Origin: Microbacter margulisiae
GTDB lineage: Bacteria > Bacteroidota > Bacteroidia > Bacteroidales > Paludibacteraceae
DNA length: 64,000 nucleotides
Direction: 5' to 3'
NCBI RefSeq assembly: GCF_014192515.1
Contig: NZ_JACHYB010000002.1
Coordinates: 1,054,001 to 1,118,000 of the forward strand
How positions within the stretch are numbered: the first letter of the stretch is position 1; each line of letters begins with the position of its first letter. Below are positions 54,888 to 64,000 of the stretch, piece by piece. Position numbers and translations under genes: made by a program. Below the pieces are notes generated by a model that worked only from the letters and a program-made list of their open reading frames with translations, searched no databases and was not told the origin of the DNA.

Positions 54888-57650
54888 CTATTTTCTAGGG
54901 AAAGGATATGTAAATACATAATCTCCTGATCCAAGATCAACTGTCACGCATTTATTTTGCTGAACGAATTTACAGGTAGGAGACACTGTCTGATTTTTAT
55001 GCAAATTATTAATAACCGATACTTTTACCTGATCCGTTAAAGCTTCCGGAAGCCACACCCTTCCTGTTGTGTTGGCGGGGATGATTATATGATAAACCAT
55101 CGTATCATTTTTAATCTTCCATTCCGACAAGGCTTCTCCGTACATAGTATTTAGCCGGGCAGTGGCATAAGCCAATGCTCCTCCGGGAAAAGGATGAAAA
55201 AGAATATGATGATATCCGGGCTCTGACGGATCCAGATTCAGCCCTGCCACATAACGATAGAGCCACTCTCCTACCGCCCCATAAGCATAATGATTGAAAC
55301 TATTCATCCCAACATCCTGGAATGTCCCATCCGGTTTTATTCCATCCCACCGCTCCCATATGGTTGTTGCTCCTCGTGTCACAGGATACAACCACGAAGG
55401 GTACTCTTTCCTCATGAGTAACCTATAGGCTAAGTCCGGATGTCCGGTTTGTGTCAGCACCTCGCAAATGCGCGGAGTCCCAAGAAAACCGGTAGTAATG
55501 TGTCCAAAACTCCGTACATCTTCTGCTAGGTAATTAGCAGCTTGCTTTTTTGCAGCATTTGGCAACAAATCAAATGCCAATGCCAAAACATATGCCGTTT
55601 GTGTGTTTGACATTAATCTTCCATTGGGGGTTACATATTCCCGGTTGAACGCTTCCTTTATACTGTCAAACAATTGCTGATACTTTAATGCATCAGTTTC
55701 TTTCCCTAATATGGAGGCAACCTGACTGACAAGGAATGATGAATGAGCAAAGTAGGCAGTGGCAATCAGGTTTTTATCTGTTGTTGCTCCCGGGTAATCA
55801 GACTGGTTCGTAGCAAAAGCCAACCAGTCTCCATATTGCCAGTCTCCTTCCCAAAGATGTTTACTGCCAGCCCTTCTATTTATATAATCCACCCATGCCT
55901 TCATGCTGTTATATTGTGCTTTAAGAATTCGTTTATCTCCATAGGCCAGATATACATTCCATGGGATAACGACAGATACATCAGCCCATCCGGCAGTTCC
56001 GCCCTGGCCATTTAATACATCAGGAATTACATCAGGAACTAATCCGTTTTTCAGTTGATCGGCAGCCACATCTTTTAGCCATTTGGTATAAAAAGGAGCT
56101 ACATCGAAATTAAAGGTGGCGGTAGGGCTGAATACCTCAGCATCTCCCGTCCACCCCAAACGTTCATCACGTTGAGGACAATCGGTAGGAACATCCAGAA
56201 AATTATCTACCTGACTCCATTGAATGTTGTGTTGTAATTGATTGACTAGCGAATCGGAACATGAAAAAGTTCCCGTCGGCTGTATGGCAGAATGAATCAC
56301 AATTCCTGTGATTTGGTTAAGGTTAGGAGAGCTTTTTAACCCTGTAACTTTGACATACCTGAACCCGTGATAGGTAAAATGAGGTTCAAAAGTTTCTTCC
56401 TGACCATTCTTCAGGATAAAACAATCTGTTGCTTTGGCACTACGTAGATTGGCTGTGTAAAAATTGCCGGCCTTATCCAATACTTCAGCAAACTTTAATT
56501 GAATCGTATCTCCTGCATCTCCTTTTACGCGTAACTTTACCCATCCCGTCATATTTTGCCCCATGTCAAACACGGTTTCTCCCTTTGGCGTAATTATAAT
56601 TCTTTTAGGGATAATGGTTTGAATAGCTTGTACCGGCACTCCGTCAGAAGCGACGAGATCAGCATAAGTATGATGAAGTAATTTGACATCCTGCCAGCCA
56701 TGATCGACAAAATTGGGTTGTGCCCAACCCGGCATTTCTAAACGGGCATCATAGGTTTCCCCATTATAAATCTCCGAAGAGATAATGGGGCCTGTCGAGA
56801 CTTTCCAACTGCCATCCGAAATCACGGTCTGGGTTGTCCCATCTGCATATTTAATCTGCAGTTGACACAACAGCCCCAACTCGTTTCCATATACATTACG
56901 GCGTTGATCCCATGTAAGTCCTCCGCGATACCAACCATCGTCAAGAATAACGCCAATGGCATTATGATCCTTAATCAGAGGAGTGACGTCATAAACCTGA
57001 TATTGAAGCCGTTTGTTATAGCTTGTCCATCCCGGAGTGAAAAGTTGATCGCCAACTTTTGCTCCATTCAGGAAAAGATCATACAATCCTAACGAAGTAA
57101 TACAAATACGGGCGGAGACCACTTTTTTGCTCGCCGGAAACTCTTTCCGGAAATAAGGACATGGTTGTGCATGCAATGAATCTATCTTCCAGGGAGCGCT
57201 AATCCATTTTGCAACCCAGTCCGAAGGATGAAGCAATCCTATTTCCCAAAAAGAAGGAACGCTCCAGGAGCTCACATGATGATGATTATCCCATACGCGC
57301 ACTTGCCAATAGACACGTTCTCCTGAGTTCAAAGCCGGTCCATGATATGCCACTAATATTGAATGGTCAGATATCACCTTCCCTGAATCCCAAAGTAATT
57401 TGTGTTGATGGGCTAAATCAGAATTTTTTGTAAAGAACCGCAGTTGATATGCCGTTTGTACAACATTGGTTTCGTCAGACGTTATCTGCCAGCTTAAGCG
57501 GGGTTGGAGGGCGTCGATCCCAATAGGATTATTACGATACTCACATGTCAAATGAGAAACTTCTACTTTTGACCAGCTTGTCCCTGCCATGGAAAAGAAT
57601 AAGACTCCTGCCCACAGCAACCGAAATGAAAAAACATGACTGCGACACAT
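54888..57650 (-). CDS. Alpha-L-rhamnosidase, GH78
   Basis: Exported hydrolase of 920 residues. Signal peptide to about residue 27, N-terminal beta domains (about 30-330, including the Bac_rhamnosid_N block SLGLYDLFLNGAKVGDQLFTPGW-type sequence), then the alpha/alpha barrel from about 440 with the active-site motif DVPTDCPQRDERLGWTGDAE holding the acidic residues of the family, and a C-terminal beta domain. It removes terminal rhamnose from plant or bacterial glycans. A CAAATTTA (TAAATTTG on the minus strand) at 57689-57696 may be its own promoter box. Last gene of the minus-strand carbohydrate locus. Confidence 0.93.
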   Translation of the reverse strand: MCRSHVFSFRLLWAGVLFFSMAGTSWSKVEVSHLTCEYRNNPIGIDALQPRLSWQITSDETNVVQTAYQLRFFTKNSDLAHQHKLLWDSGKVISDHSILVAYHGPALNSGERVYWQVRVWDNHHHVSSWSVPSFWEIGLLHPSDWVAKWISAPWKIDSLHAQPCPYFRKEFPASKKVVSARICITSLGLYDLFLNGAKVGDQLFTPGWTSYNKRLQYQVYDVTPLIKDHNAIGVILDDGWYRGGLTWDQRRNVYGNELGLLCQLQIKYADGTTQTVISDGSWKVSTGPIISSEIYNGETYDARLEMPGWAQPNFVDHGWQDVKLLHHTYADLVASDGVPVQAIQTIIPKRIIITPKGETVFDMGQNMTGWVKLRVKGDAGDTIQLKFAEVLDKAGNFYTANLRSAKATDCFILKNGQEETFEPHFTYHGFRYVKVTGLKSSPNLNQITGIVIHSAIQPTGTFSCSDSLVNQLQHNIQWSQVDNFLDVPTDCPQRDERLGWTGDAEVFSPTATFNFDVAPFYTKWLKDVAADQLKNGLVPDVIPDVLNGQGGTAGWADVSVVIPWNVYLAYGDKRILKAQYNSMKAWVDYINRRAGSKHLWEGDWQYGDWLAFATNQSDYPGATTDKNLIATAYFAHSSFLVSQVASILGKETDALKYQQLFDSIKEAFNREYVTPNGRLMSNTQTAYVLALAFDLLPNAAKKQAANYLAEDVRSFGHITTGFLGTPRICEVLTQTGHPDLAYRLLMRKEYPSWLYPVTRGATTIWERWDGIKPDGTFQDVGMNSFNHYAYGAVGEWLYRYVAGLNLDPSEPGYHHILFHPFPGGALAYATARLNTMYGEALSEWKIKNDTMVYHIIIPANTTGRVWLPEALTDQVKVSVINNLHKNQTVSPTCKFVQQNKCVTVDLGSGDYVFTYPFPRK

Positions 57651-57806
57651 AATAATTTATCAATAAGAGTGTTCAATGAAACATGCAACAAATTTATGTA
57701 AAAGTAAAAACTTATCCTTTGATGAAAACAAAACAATTTGATATTTCACATTTGTTTTTTGATATATTTTTTTAATGATCACAACGCCATTTTTCTAGGC
57801 GAAATT

Positions 57807-58988
57807 TTATTGTTTCTCTGTAGTATTATTCTCTGAAAATGCCAGCCAAAGGAGATACAAAGCGCTCAGTAAAATAATAATCACTGCTCCTGTCTGTGAC
57901 CCTACTGCATCCGATAGCAAGCCCATGAAGAAGGGGATCACCGCGCCTCCAAATACGCCAGTGATCATCAGCCCCGATATCTCATTGGCTTTATCCGGTC
58001 GCCGCTGTATCGCCATCCCATATATGATCGGGAAGATGTTGGCTATCGTAAACCCGATAATCCCGAACAAGGCAAAAATCATCCATTCTGCATGGCTGAA
58101 AATCAGGGTTAGCAAGGCTAAAACGGCTACAATGATGTTCCATTTGAAATAGGTCGATGATGCGTATTTCGCCAGAAAGATGGCTCCCAGAAAAGTCCCT
58201 AACGTCCGAAAGGCAAAATAGGTACTTGGCCCATAACCGGCTACGATGGCGCTTAACCCGCAGCGTTCCATCAATATCTTCGACGAGGCTGTATTCATAC
58301 CTACATCAACACCTACGACAAACAGGATTCCCAGAAAGAAAAGGAAGATATTTTTGTCTTTCAGGATTCCCAATACACTACCAAAAGTGTTGACCTTGTT
58401 TTCTGTTGGCATCTCTTTAATGGGCGTAGCCATCAGCCAAAGGGTGGACAACAGGGTGATGGCTGCATAGATCGGAAAGATGTATTGCCAGTGCCCTAAT
58501 GCGGTAGCGGCAAACGCTGCAATAAAGGGGGCGCTAAACGAGGACGTGGCTTTGACAAATTGTCCTGCCGTCAGACTACTGGTGAGTTTGTCTCCCTGGA
58601 TGACGTTTGTCAAAAGGGGATTCAGGGATACTTGCAGGATGGTATTGGCTATCCCCAGCATGGCAAAGGCTATCAACGCAATACTGAAGGTATAATCGAT
58701 CAGGGGAAGCACCATCGCTATCATCGTGAGTACATTGCTTAACAGTACGGTCTTCTTCCTCCCGATGTGGTTCATCAGGATCCCCGTGGGAACGGAAAAA
58801 ATCAGGAACATCGAGAATAGGGCTACCGGGATCATGTTGGAAAGGGTATCCCGGAATTCAGGACTGTAACTCCCCAATAGGTCTTGCTTTACATGGGCTG
58901 ATGTGATCCCTACTACATCGCAAAATCCCATTACAAAAAATCCAAACAGTACTGGCAGTACTTGTGCATAGTTGGTCTTGGTTTTCAT
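57807..58988 (-). CDS. MFS sugar permease, FucP/glucose-galactose type
   Basis: Inner-membrane transporter of 393 residues with about twelve helices. The start VLPVLFGFFVMGFCDVVGITSAHV and the loop MNHIGRKKTVLLSN are typical of the FHS (fucose-galactose-gluconate) group of MFS permeases. Given the mannosidase and rhamnosidase genes around it, it may import the released hexose or deoxyhexose; the exact sugar is unknown. G+C looks higher than in neighbouring GH38 and GH78. Confidence 0.88.
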   Translation of the reverse strand: MKTKTNYAQVLPVLFGFFVMGFCDVVGITSAHVKQDLLGSYSPEFRDTLSNMIPVALFSMFLIFSVPTGILMNHIGRKKTVLLSNVLTMIAMVLPLIDYTFSIALIAFAMLGIANTILQVSLNPLLTNVIQGDKLTSSLTAGQFVKATSSFSAPFIAAFAATALGHWQYIFPIYAAITLLSTLWLMATPIKEMPTENKVNTFGSVLGILKDKNIFLFFLGILFVVGVDVGMNTASSKILMERCGLSAIVAGYGPSTYFAFRTLGTFLGAIFLAKYASSTYFKWNIIVAVLALLTLIFSHAEWMIFALFGIIGFTIANIFPIIYGMAIQRRPDKANEISGLMITGVFGGAVIPFFMGLLSDAVGSQTGAVIIILLSALYLLWLAFSENNTTEKQ

Positions 58989-59152
58989 GAAGTAAATGTT
59001 TATTTTGTATTTCTTTGCCTATTAAAACGGGAACAGCAGATGACAGAAAAGAATGGTATCCTTTATGTAGTTGACCACGTCTAATTATTCAAATTCTTTT
59101 CTGCCATCCCTGTCCTTTGGGGTTTAAGCTGCTGATTTCATTGTTATTCGAC

Positions 59153-62100
59153 TCAATCAGATACTTTTTCTGGAATCGATATGGCCTTACTGTTGCTAAA
59201 ATCATCATATAATGGCTGCAAAGGAGTAATGTTCTCTCCTGTCCCCTTTGCAACTGTTATTGCTAAAATCTTTATTTTAGGATTATCTGGCAATTTGATG
59301 GTCGTAACACCTTTGGGTAATCGTATCTTATAAGCGTACAGGTAACAATATTGATAAGCCAGGTTAGCTGACGGATATGCTCTATGGGTATGCGAAGCAA
59401 ACCAGGCAATCTCATCTTGTTTGGAGTATGGTGCATCAATACGCTTCACCGTATATCCGTTTTGGGCAAATTCCCGGTTATACCACTGCCCGACAAAACC
59501 TGTCCAGCCCTGTACTTTAACCGGATATTCCTGTTGGTTTAAGGTAAAGTCCCCTTCTGTATCTTCAGAAGCAGCAGCCAGCATGTACAAGGTGGTATAA
59601 TCGCCGACAGGTAGTGATAGGCTTTGTCCTTTGCAGCTTACAGCATTATCATGCTCATCTTTCCGACTTCCCATTTTGAAATGAATGCCTTCGTAAGTAA
59701 TGGTATCAGGAACGAGCTCTGCGGGAATACTTGTTCCATTGGCAAAATCTCCATCATTGCGGTTATCATCAAAACTCATCACGTCCTGATTGTAAGGCAA
59801 TGAAATAGAGGCTTGTTCCAGATTATCCGGTTTCTTGCTTGTCGGGGATTCCAGTTTTACGGCAAAACTTCGAATGGTATAGTGTGTCAATGGGAAACTG
59901 ATTTGGTCTCCTTTGAACGTTGCATCTCCGATACGTTGTTCCTGTCCATTAACTTCGTATGCATCGATAATCTTTCCGGGCAAGGTAAGAACGGCTTTAT
60001 CCAAATCTTTTCCCAGGAGTTCATTGACCCGAATCAGATAATAATCTCCCTGTTCCATCTTCTTGAAGGCCATAATACCGACTTCAGGCGTATTAGCAGA
60101 CACAAAGGATATTGCTTTTCCAAGTTTCCCGGGATGTTGTGGAACTTCGAAAGCCAGCAGGGGTTGGTTGAACTTTTTCCCTTCCCATGAAGATAGTCCT
60201 TGCTGCCAGCTTTCCTGGTGTCCATAAATACCGTAAGAAAACCGGTGCTCACCCCAATCTTGTGTGTCTTGGTAACGGCACCAGTCCCAACCCGGATTAA
60301 CGGCTGGGGTGTAGAGCAGTGTCAGGCGAAGCGTATTGTCATTCGGCTTATCTGATCCGTATTTACAATTTTCCAAAATAGTAACGCCATATTTCCCGCT
60401 TTGGTCGGTCAGGTCAAACCATTTCTTGGAAGGGACTTCAAACTTCAGGCTATCATTATCGCTCCTTTCTATAGTGCCTACGCCTAAATTATAGGTAGCT
60501 TCTGGATTGCTCACAGTCAACGGAAAAGTAGCTTTCAGACTCACTCCCTGGGATCGCCAGTCTACGACATTAGATATGGCTACGTGCTTCCCGGCTTCGC
60601 CTGCAGACAAGCTTACTATCTGGGTGATGGAGGAGTTCATCCCATGGCGTTTTACCTCTATGCCGACCTGTACCGGTCCCTGCTCTATCACTTTCAATGT
60701 TGCCCCCTGATCCATATAGCCAATTGGCGGATTCTTCCGGTCTCTCCAATCCATATTCCATGATGGCCATTCTGTCGGTTCTTCATGTAAAAAAGCCAAT
60801 CGGGACGGGGCAGACAATATCTCTTTCTTCGCTTGCTTATCGTAAATACTGGTAATGTCTCCATTGTCGCCCAATGTCACCTTATAATAACGGTTTTCTA
60901 TGGTACGGTCTGTAACTGAAAGGTCTGTATGCATATTGGCCGGAGTGGTAACCGGACGGACATCATAAACAGTTAATCCTACCGACGGGACATTAGCCAG
61001 GAAGAGGATTTGCATGGTTTGCCCTTCTCTTTTTATGATTTGCGTCGGAACAGCTTCTCCTTTATCGTTATAAACTTGAACATTTTCAGGCAGAGTAGCA
61101 TAATGAAGCGTGGCATTGACAACATCCTGCCGCGGCTGTGCTACCGGATTATAAACGACAATGCTTTTCCCTTTTCCCTGGGTATTCAGCATCCGGGAGA
61201 GATCCTGCATCGAATTTTTTATCACACCTGCAAATCCGTTGGCAGCAATAAACTCATCGTTCCATGCATATGTGTAAGCGGCGGGGATAGCCGTCCCGGG
61301 GAGTATGTCATGAAACTGGCTTCCTAAAACTAATTCCCAAGCTGGGTTTAAAGTAGCAAAGGGATATGGGATATTGCCTTCCCAATCGGCAATGCTTGCC
61401 AGTTGCTCAGCGGCCTTAGCCAGTAGCTCATTTTTACGGTCGAGCCGTTTCATGTATGCCTCGGAAGTAAGTGATCCTGCACTATGTTCTGTCAACAATA
61501 GATCTCCTGTGTACCGGGGTAATTTTTTACGAATCCCGGGGGTAATGTCTTTATACATTTGATCGGAAGAGGTCAACACAACTTTGAATTTGCTGTCCGG
61601 ATTCTGTAGGCTTCCTATCACATTTTTCACATCACGTTCCCGGGGAGCGCCTCCCTGATCTCCTACTCCGTAATAACGGTAATCAAATGAAATACCATAT
61701 TTTTTTTGATCTTCATTTAATCTTGCAACCCATGAAGGATCCAGATCAAGACGCGGGACAACGCCGCCAGAATAGCTGGTGGCATTCAGTGCTGCTATTA
61801 CGCCTTTTCCGTCTGGGCCATTCCATACGCCTACATTAAACGGAATACCGGCCGCAGAATGCCAGGTTAGTTTTTGGGTCGAAAACCCTAACAATCCACA
61901 ATAGTGCCATATGGTGGGCATGTTGGCCAAAAATCCAAAACAGTCTGGGAGCATATAGTCCTCACTGGCCACGCCAAATTCTTTCCGAAAATAATTATTC
62001 CCATAGAGTACCTGACGGATCAGTGATTCTGATGATGAAATATTAACTTCTCCTTCGTCCACCGAAGAGCCGGATACGTACCAACGCCCTTGCTTAATGT

Positions 62101-62410
62101 AATAAACGACTTTCTTGAATAAATCGGGATAGTACTCCTTCATCATTTCGTAACGCCGAGATCCGGTAAAATTGAAAACATAGTCAGGATACTTCTTGAA
62201 CAAATGAAAGTTTTCCGTCATAATGTTTTTGATATACTCATCAATAGATGTGGGATATGTCCAGTTCCATTCCGAATCCAAATGGGAATACCCGATGGTA
62301 TATAATACCTTGTCGTGATTCAAATCATACCGTTCACGCCGGTCTATCTGAGAAAATAATAGCAATGGGCATATGCCCCCTAACAATAAAATAAGTAATC
62401 TACGCTTCAT
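59153..62410 (-). CDS. Alpha-mannosidase, GH38
   Basis: Large exported zinc enzyme of 1085 residues. Signal peptide MKRRLLILLLGGICPLLLFS, then the GH38 catalytic domain with zinc ligands His43 and Asp45 in HLDSEW, nucleophile Asp156 in LPDCFGF, and the third zinc ligand block SQFHDILPGT (about 370); the middle and C-terminal beta domains follow, with a further beta-sandwich of about 220 residues at the end. GH38 removes alpha-1,2/1,3/1,6-mannose from N-glycans and mannans. Encoded 30 bp after the GH125 gene, so the two probably act in order on the same substrate. Confidence 0.93.
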   Translation of the reverse strand: MKRRLLILLLGGICPLLLFSQIDRRERYDLNHDKVLYTIGYSHLDSEWNWTYPTSIDEYIKNIMTENFHLFKKYPDYVFNFTGSRRYEMMKEYYPDLFKKVVYYIKQGRWYVSGSSVDEGEVNISSSESLIRQVLYGNNYFRKEFGVASEDYMLPDCFGFLANMPTIWHYCGLLGFSTQKLTWHSAAGIPFNVGVWNGPDGKGVIAALNATSYSGGVVPRLDLDPSWVARLNEDQKKYGISFDYRYYGVGDQGGAPRERDVKNVIGSLQNPDSKFKVVLTSSDQMYKDITPGIRKKLPRYTGDLLLTEHSAGSLTSEAYMKRLDRKNELLAKAAEQLASIADWEGNIPYPFATLNPAWELVLGSQFHDILPGTAIPAAYTYAWNDEFIAANGFAGVIKNSMQDLSRMLNTQGKGKSIVVYNPVAQPRQDVVNATLHYATLPENVQVYNDKGEAVPTQIIKREGQTMQILFLANVPSVGLTVYDVRPVTTPANMHTDLSVTDRTIENRYYKVTLGDNGDITSIYDKQAKKEILSAPSRLAFLHEEPTEWPSWNMDWRDRKNPPIGYMDQGATLKVIEQGPVQVGIEVKRHGMNSSITQIVSLSAGEAGKHVAISNVVDWRSQGVSLKATFPLTVSNPEATYNLGVGTIERSDNDSLKFEVPSKKWFDLTDQSGKYGVTILENCKYGSDKPNDNTLRLTLLYTPAVNPGWDWCRYQDTQDWGEHRFSYGIYGHQESWQQGLSSWEGKKFNQPLLAFEVPQHPGKLGKAISFVSANTPEVGIMAFKKMEQGDYYLIRVNELLGKDLDKAVLTLPGKIIDAYEVNGQEQRIGDATFKGDQISFPLTHYTIRSFAVKLESPTSKKPDNLEQASISLPYNQDVMSFDDNRNDGDFANGTSIPAELVPDTITYEGIHFKMGSRKDEHDNAVSCKGQSLSLPVGDYTTLYMLAAASEDTEGDFTLNQQEYPVKVQGWTGFVGQWYNREFAQNGYTVKRIDAPYSKQDEIAWFASHTHRAYPSANLAYQYCYLYAYKIRLPKGVTTIKLPDNPKIKILAITVAKGTGENITPLQPLYDDFSNSKAISIPEKVSD

Positions 62411-62440
62411 AATAATGATTTTAAATAATTAGTTTTCTGG

Positions 62441-63883
62441 TTAATAACTTCTTTTCAGCAGCTCGGGATACTTGTGGTCAACCGTAAGGATAAACTCCCC
62501 GAACATCGTATTGGCCCACGCAAACCATTTCCGCGTGTATTTCCTCGCATCGTCCTTCCAAAAGGATTCATGGATGAAGCCCGTCCCTGCATCCGTGTCG
62601 CGCAGGCTCTGCAGGCTGTATGCCACTTCTTCTTTTTCCATCGAGGTGATCCCCCGCATGATCAGACTCATCGGCCATATCCAGCCCAACCCTACATGGG
62701 GGCCACCTATCCCCTCGCCTGCCTTCCCCCTGAAATAATAGGGGTTGCCTTCGCTCCATACAAACCTCCGTGTGTTCTGGTAGATGGGATCGCCTTCCGG
62801 AATAAAAGGGCAGAGGTAAGGCAGGGATAGCAAACCGGGAACATTGGCATCGTCCATACAGAGTTGGTTCCCGAAGCCGTCTGCTTCGTATACATATATT
62901 TCCCCGTATTCCGGATGTCGTTTCTTCCCGTACTCTTCTACGGCTCGCTTTACTTCTGATGCCAGTCTCCTGCATTTCTGTGCAAAGGAATGGTCACCCG
63001 TCACTTTATCCGATATCTCCGCCAACTGGTGTAAGGATTCAATGGCAAAGAGGTTGGAGGGAATTAAAAAGCTGAATATCGTGGCATCGTCTGATGGCCG
63101 GAAGGTGGAACAGATCATCCCTACGGGCTTGATGGGGCTGCCATAGCCGTTGTTTAATACCGTATCGCTTTGTTTGTCGGTTACCCGTGTAAAGGTGTAG
63201 GGGGTGGTGCCATCCTTGCGTTGTTGTTGTACAAAGGTTTCATAGACCCGGCTCATGGCATACTTCCATTGCTGGTCGAAGATAGTTTGGTTGCCGGTCT
63301 TCTTCCAGTAGTAATAGGCCAAGCGGATCGGGTAGCAGAGCGAATCGATCTCCCATTTCCTTTCATGGAGCTGGGGGATCATCTTCGTGTGGTCACTGTC
63401 CCATTCGCTGCCTGTTGCCCCCTTATTGAACGCATTGGCATAGGGATCGAGCCCTATGCAATAGCTTTGACGCCGTATCACGCCTTCTATCATCAGGCTG
63501 AGCTGGGGATCGTCATTGACCAGCGAAAGGTAGGGATAGACTTGCGCCGAGGAGTCTCGCAACCACATGGCATCGATATCGCCCGTGATGACAAAGGTGT
63601 CGGGTTTCCCTCCTTTCATCGAAAATTCTACGGTCGTATCCAGTGTATTGGGATAACAGTTCTCAAACATCCAGGCAAGTTTCGGATCTTTGATCTTTTG
63701 CTTCATCTGCTCTATGGTGGCTTCCACGGCTTTGGACGTGAAGTTGCGTTTGCCTAAAGGGGGACGCTCTGTCTTATAACTCAGGGATTCCAGCACTCCT
63801 GTATTCCCCATCATCGATCGGCTCAGCGCTACACCTGCCAACACTATCCCACTCTTGCGTATAAAGTCTCTTCGCGTCGTCAT
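62441..63883 (-). CDS. Exo-alpha-1,6-mannosidase, GH125, with Tat signal
   Basis: Protein of 480 residues of the GH125 (formerly DUF1237) family, inverting enzymes that cut terminal alpha-1,6-linked mannose. Family blocks: GDIDAMWLRDSSAQVYPYL (catalytic Asp), GSEWDSDHTKMIPQLHERKWEIDSL-type segment, STFRPSDDATIFSFLIPSN and GTGFIHESF with the C-terminal acid. The N-terminus TTRRDFIRKSGIVLAG is a twin-arginine signal, so it should be exported folded. Partnered with GH38 downstream. Confidence 0.94.
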   Translation of the reverse strand: MTTRRDFIRKSGIVLAGVALSRSMMGNTGVLESLSYKTERPPLGKRNFTSKAVEATIEQMKQKIKDPKLAWMFENCYPNTLDTTVEFSMKGGKPDTFVITGDIDAMWLRDSSAQVYPYLSLVNDDPQLSLMIEGVIRRQSYCIGLDPYANAFNKGATGSEWDSDHTKMIPQLHERKWEIDSLCYPIRLAYYYWKKTGNQTIFDQQWKYAMSRVYETFVQQQRKDGTTPYTFTRVTDKQSDTVLNNGYGSPIKPVGMICSTFRPSDDATIFSFLIPSNLFAIESLHQLAEISDKVTGDHSFAQKCRRLASEVKRAVEEYGKKRHPEYGEIYVYEADGFGNQLCMDDANVPGLLSLPYLCPFIPEGDPIYQNTRRFVWSEGNPYYFRGKAGEGIGGPHVGLGWIWPMSLIMRGITSMEKEEVAYSLQSLRDTDAGTGFIHESFWKDDARKYTRKWFAWANTMFGEFILTVDHKYPELLKRSY

Positions 63884-63896
63884 ATCATCTCAATTA

Positions 63897-64000
63897 TTAT
63901 CTATCAATATCACTTAGTTCTGCGTACAATTCTACCATACAGGCATTATCCAATAACCATTTATACTTGTCCTGCTCCTTCCCAGTCCAGTTTTTACTGA
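63897..64000 (-). CDS. C-terminal fragment of an unknown protein
   Basis: A frame open from the window edge ends with TAA at 63897, just 14 bp before the GH125 start on the same strand. Only about 34 residues are seen, including NWTGKEQDKYKWLL and MVELYAELSDIDR. It is probably the upstream member of the mannosidase operon, but the family cannot be told. Confidence 0.55.
   Translation of the reverse strand, partial: SKNWTGKEQDKYKWLLDNACMVELYAELSDIDR

Noticed and set aside
62568..62975. 135-residue minus-strand frame inside GH125
   Set aside because: Alternate frame of the GH125 gene, produced by its relatively G+C-rich codons.

Overview
The window comes from a chromosome of a Bacteroidetes species, most likely order Bacteroidales (family not resolved). 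The signs are a hybrid two-component regulator that fuses a periplasmic propeller sensor, histidine kinase, receiver and AraC domain; a TonB-dependent receptor with a carboxypeptidase-regulatory-like N-terminus; DUF3316 and DUF2147 proteins; a V-type ATPase operon containing DUF2764; and many -7 boxes of the form TAnnTTTG, the Bacteroidetes sigma consensus, with almost no Shine-Dalgarno sites. No rRNA, tRNA, insertion sequence, prophage, CRISPR array or defence system was seen.

Region 1 (1-5.6 kb): an edge-truncated hypothetical gene, about 1.9 kb of repeat-rich non-coding DNA (a 21-bp minisatellite and dispersed modules), a TonB receptor preceded by a TPP riboswitch (so probably a thiamin-type transporter), then more non-coding DNA with a second copy of an 89-bp dispersed repeat. 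Region 2 (5.6-14.3 kb): fluoride channel plus DUF190, a nitronate-monooxygenase-like flavoprotein, an RNA-handling trio (DEAD-box helicase, cold-shock-domain protein, RRM protein), and an envelope/peptidase group (DUF3316, S41 lipoprotein, PepD, WbqC-like). Region 3 (14.3-22.1 kb, minus strand): seven-gene V-ATPase operon E-DUF2764-A-B-D-I-K, whose K subunit carries the sodium-ligand set known from Enterococcus hirae NtpK.

Region 4 (22.6-31.3 kb): rpmH (too short for ordinary ORF cut-offs), mdh, and ilvD-ilvB-ilvN preceded by a complete transcription attenuator with a Leu/Val-rich 17-residue leader peptide, then pnp. Region 5 (31.5-45.7 kb): tadA, the 1374-residue hybrid two-component protein, folB, an LptF/LptG-type permease, an MBL-fold hydrolase, mpl, dCMP deaminase, a C-terminal processing protease, an OmpH/Skp-like lipoprotein, rimM and GTP-dependent PEP carboxykinase. 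Region 6 (45.8-54.8 kb): agmatine deiminase and N-carbamoylputrescine amidase (agmatine to putrescine), a secreted GH13 enzyme, a transglutaminase-like protein, DUF2147, pheS, and an oxaloacetate-decarboxylase/pyruvate-carboxylase-B-like protein whose biotinyl domain has Tyr in place of the biotin-accepting Lys. Region 7 (54.9-64 kb, minus strand): a carbohydrate locus with GH125 and GH38 alpha-mannosidases, an MFS sugar permease and a GH78 rhamnosidase, without SusC/SusD in view.

Together the genes suggest an anaerobic saccharolytic bacterium that makes C4 acids (PEPCK, MDH, oxaloacetate decarboxylase-like protein) and may couple a V-ATPase to sodium. I found no clearly new multi-gene system. 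The most informative points are the ilv attenuator, the sodium-type V-ATPase lacking recognisable C, F and G subunits, the lysine-less biotinyl domain, the riboswitch-assigned TonB receptor and the repeat-rich left end.
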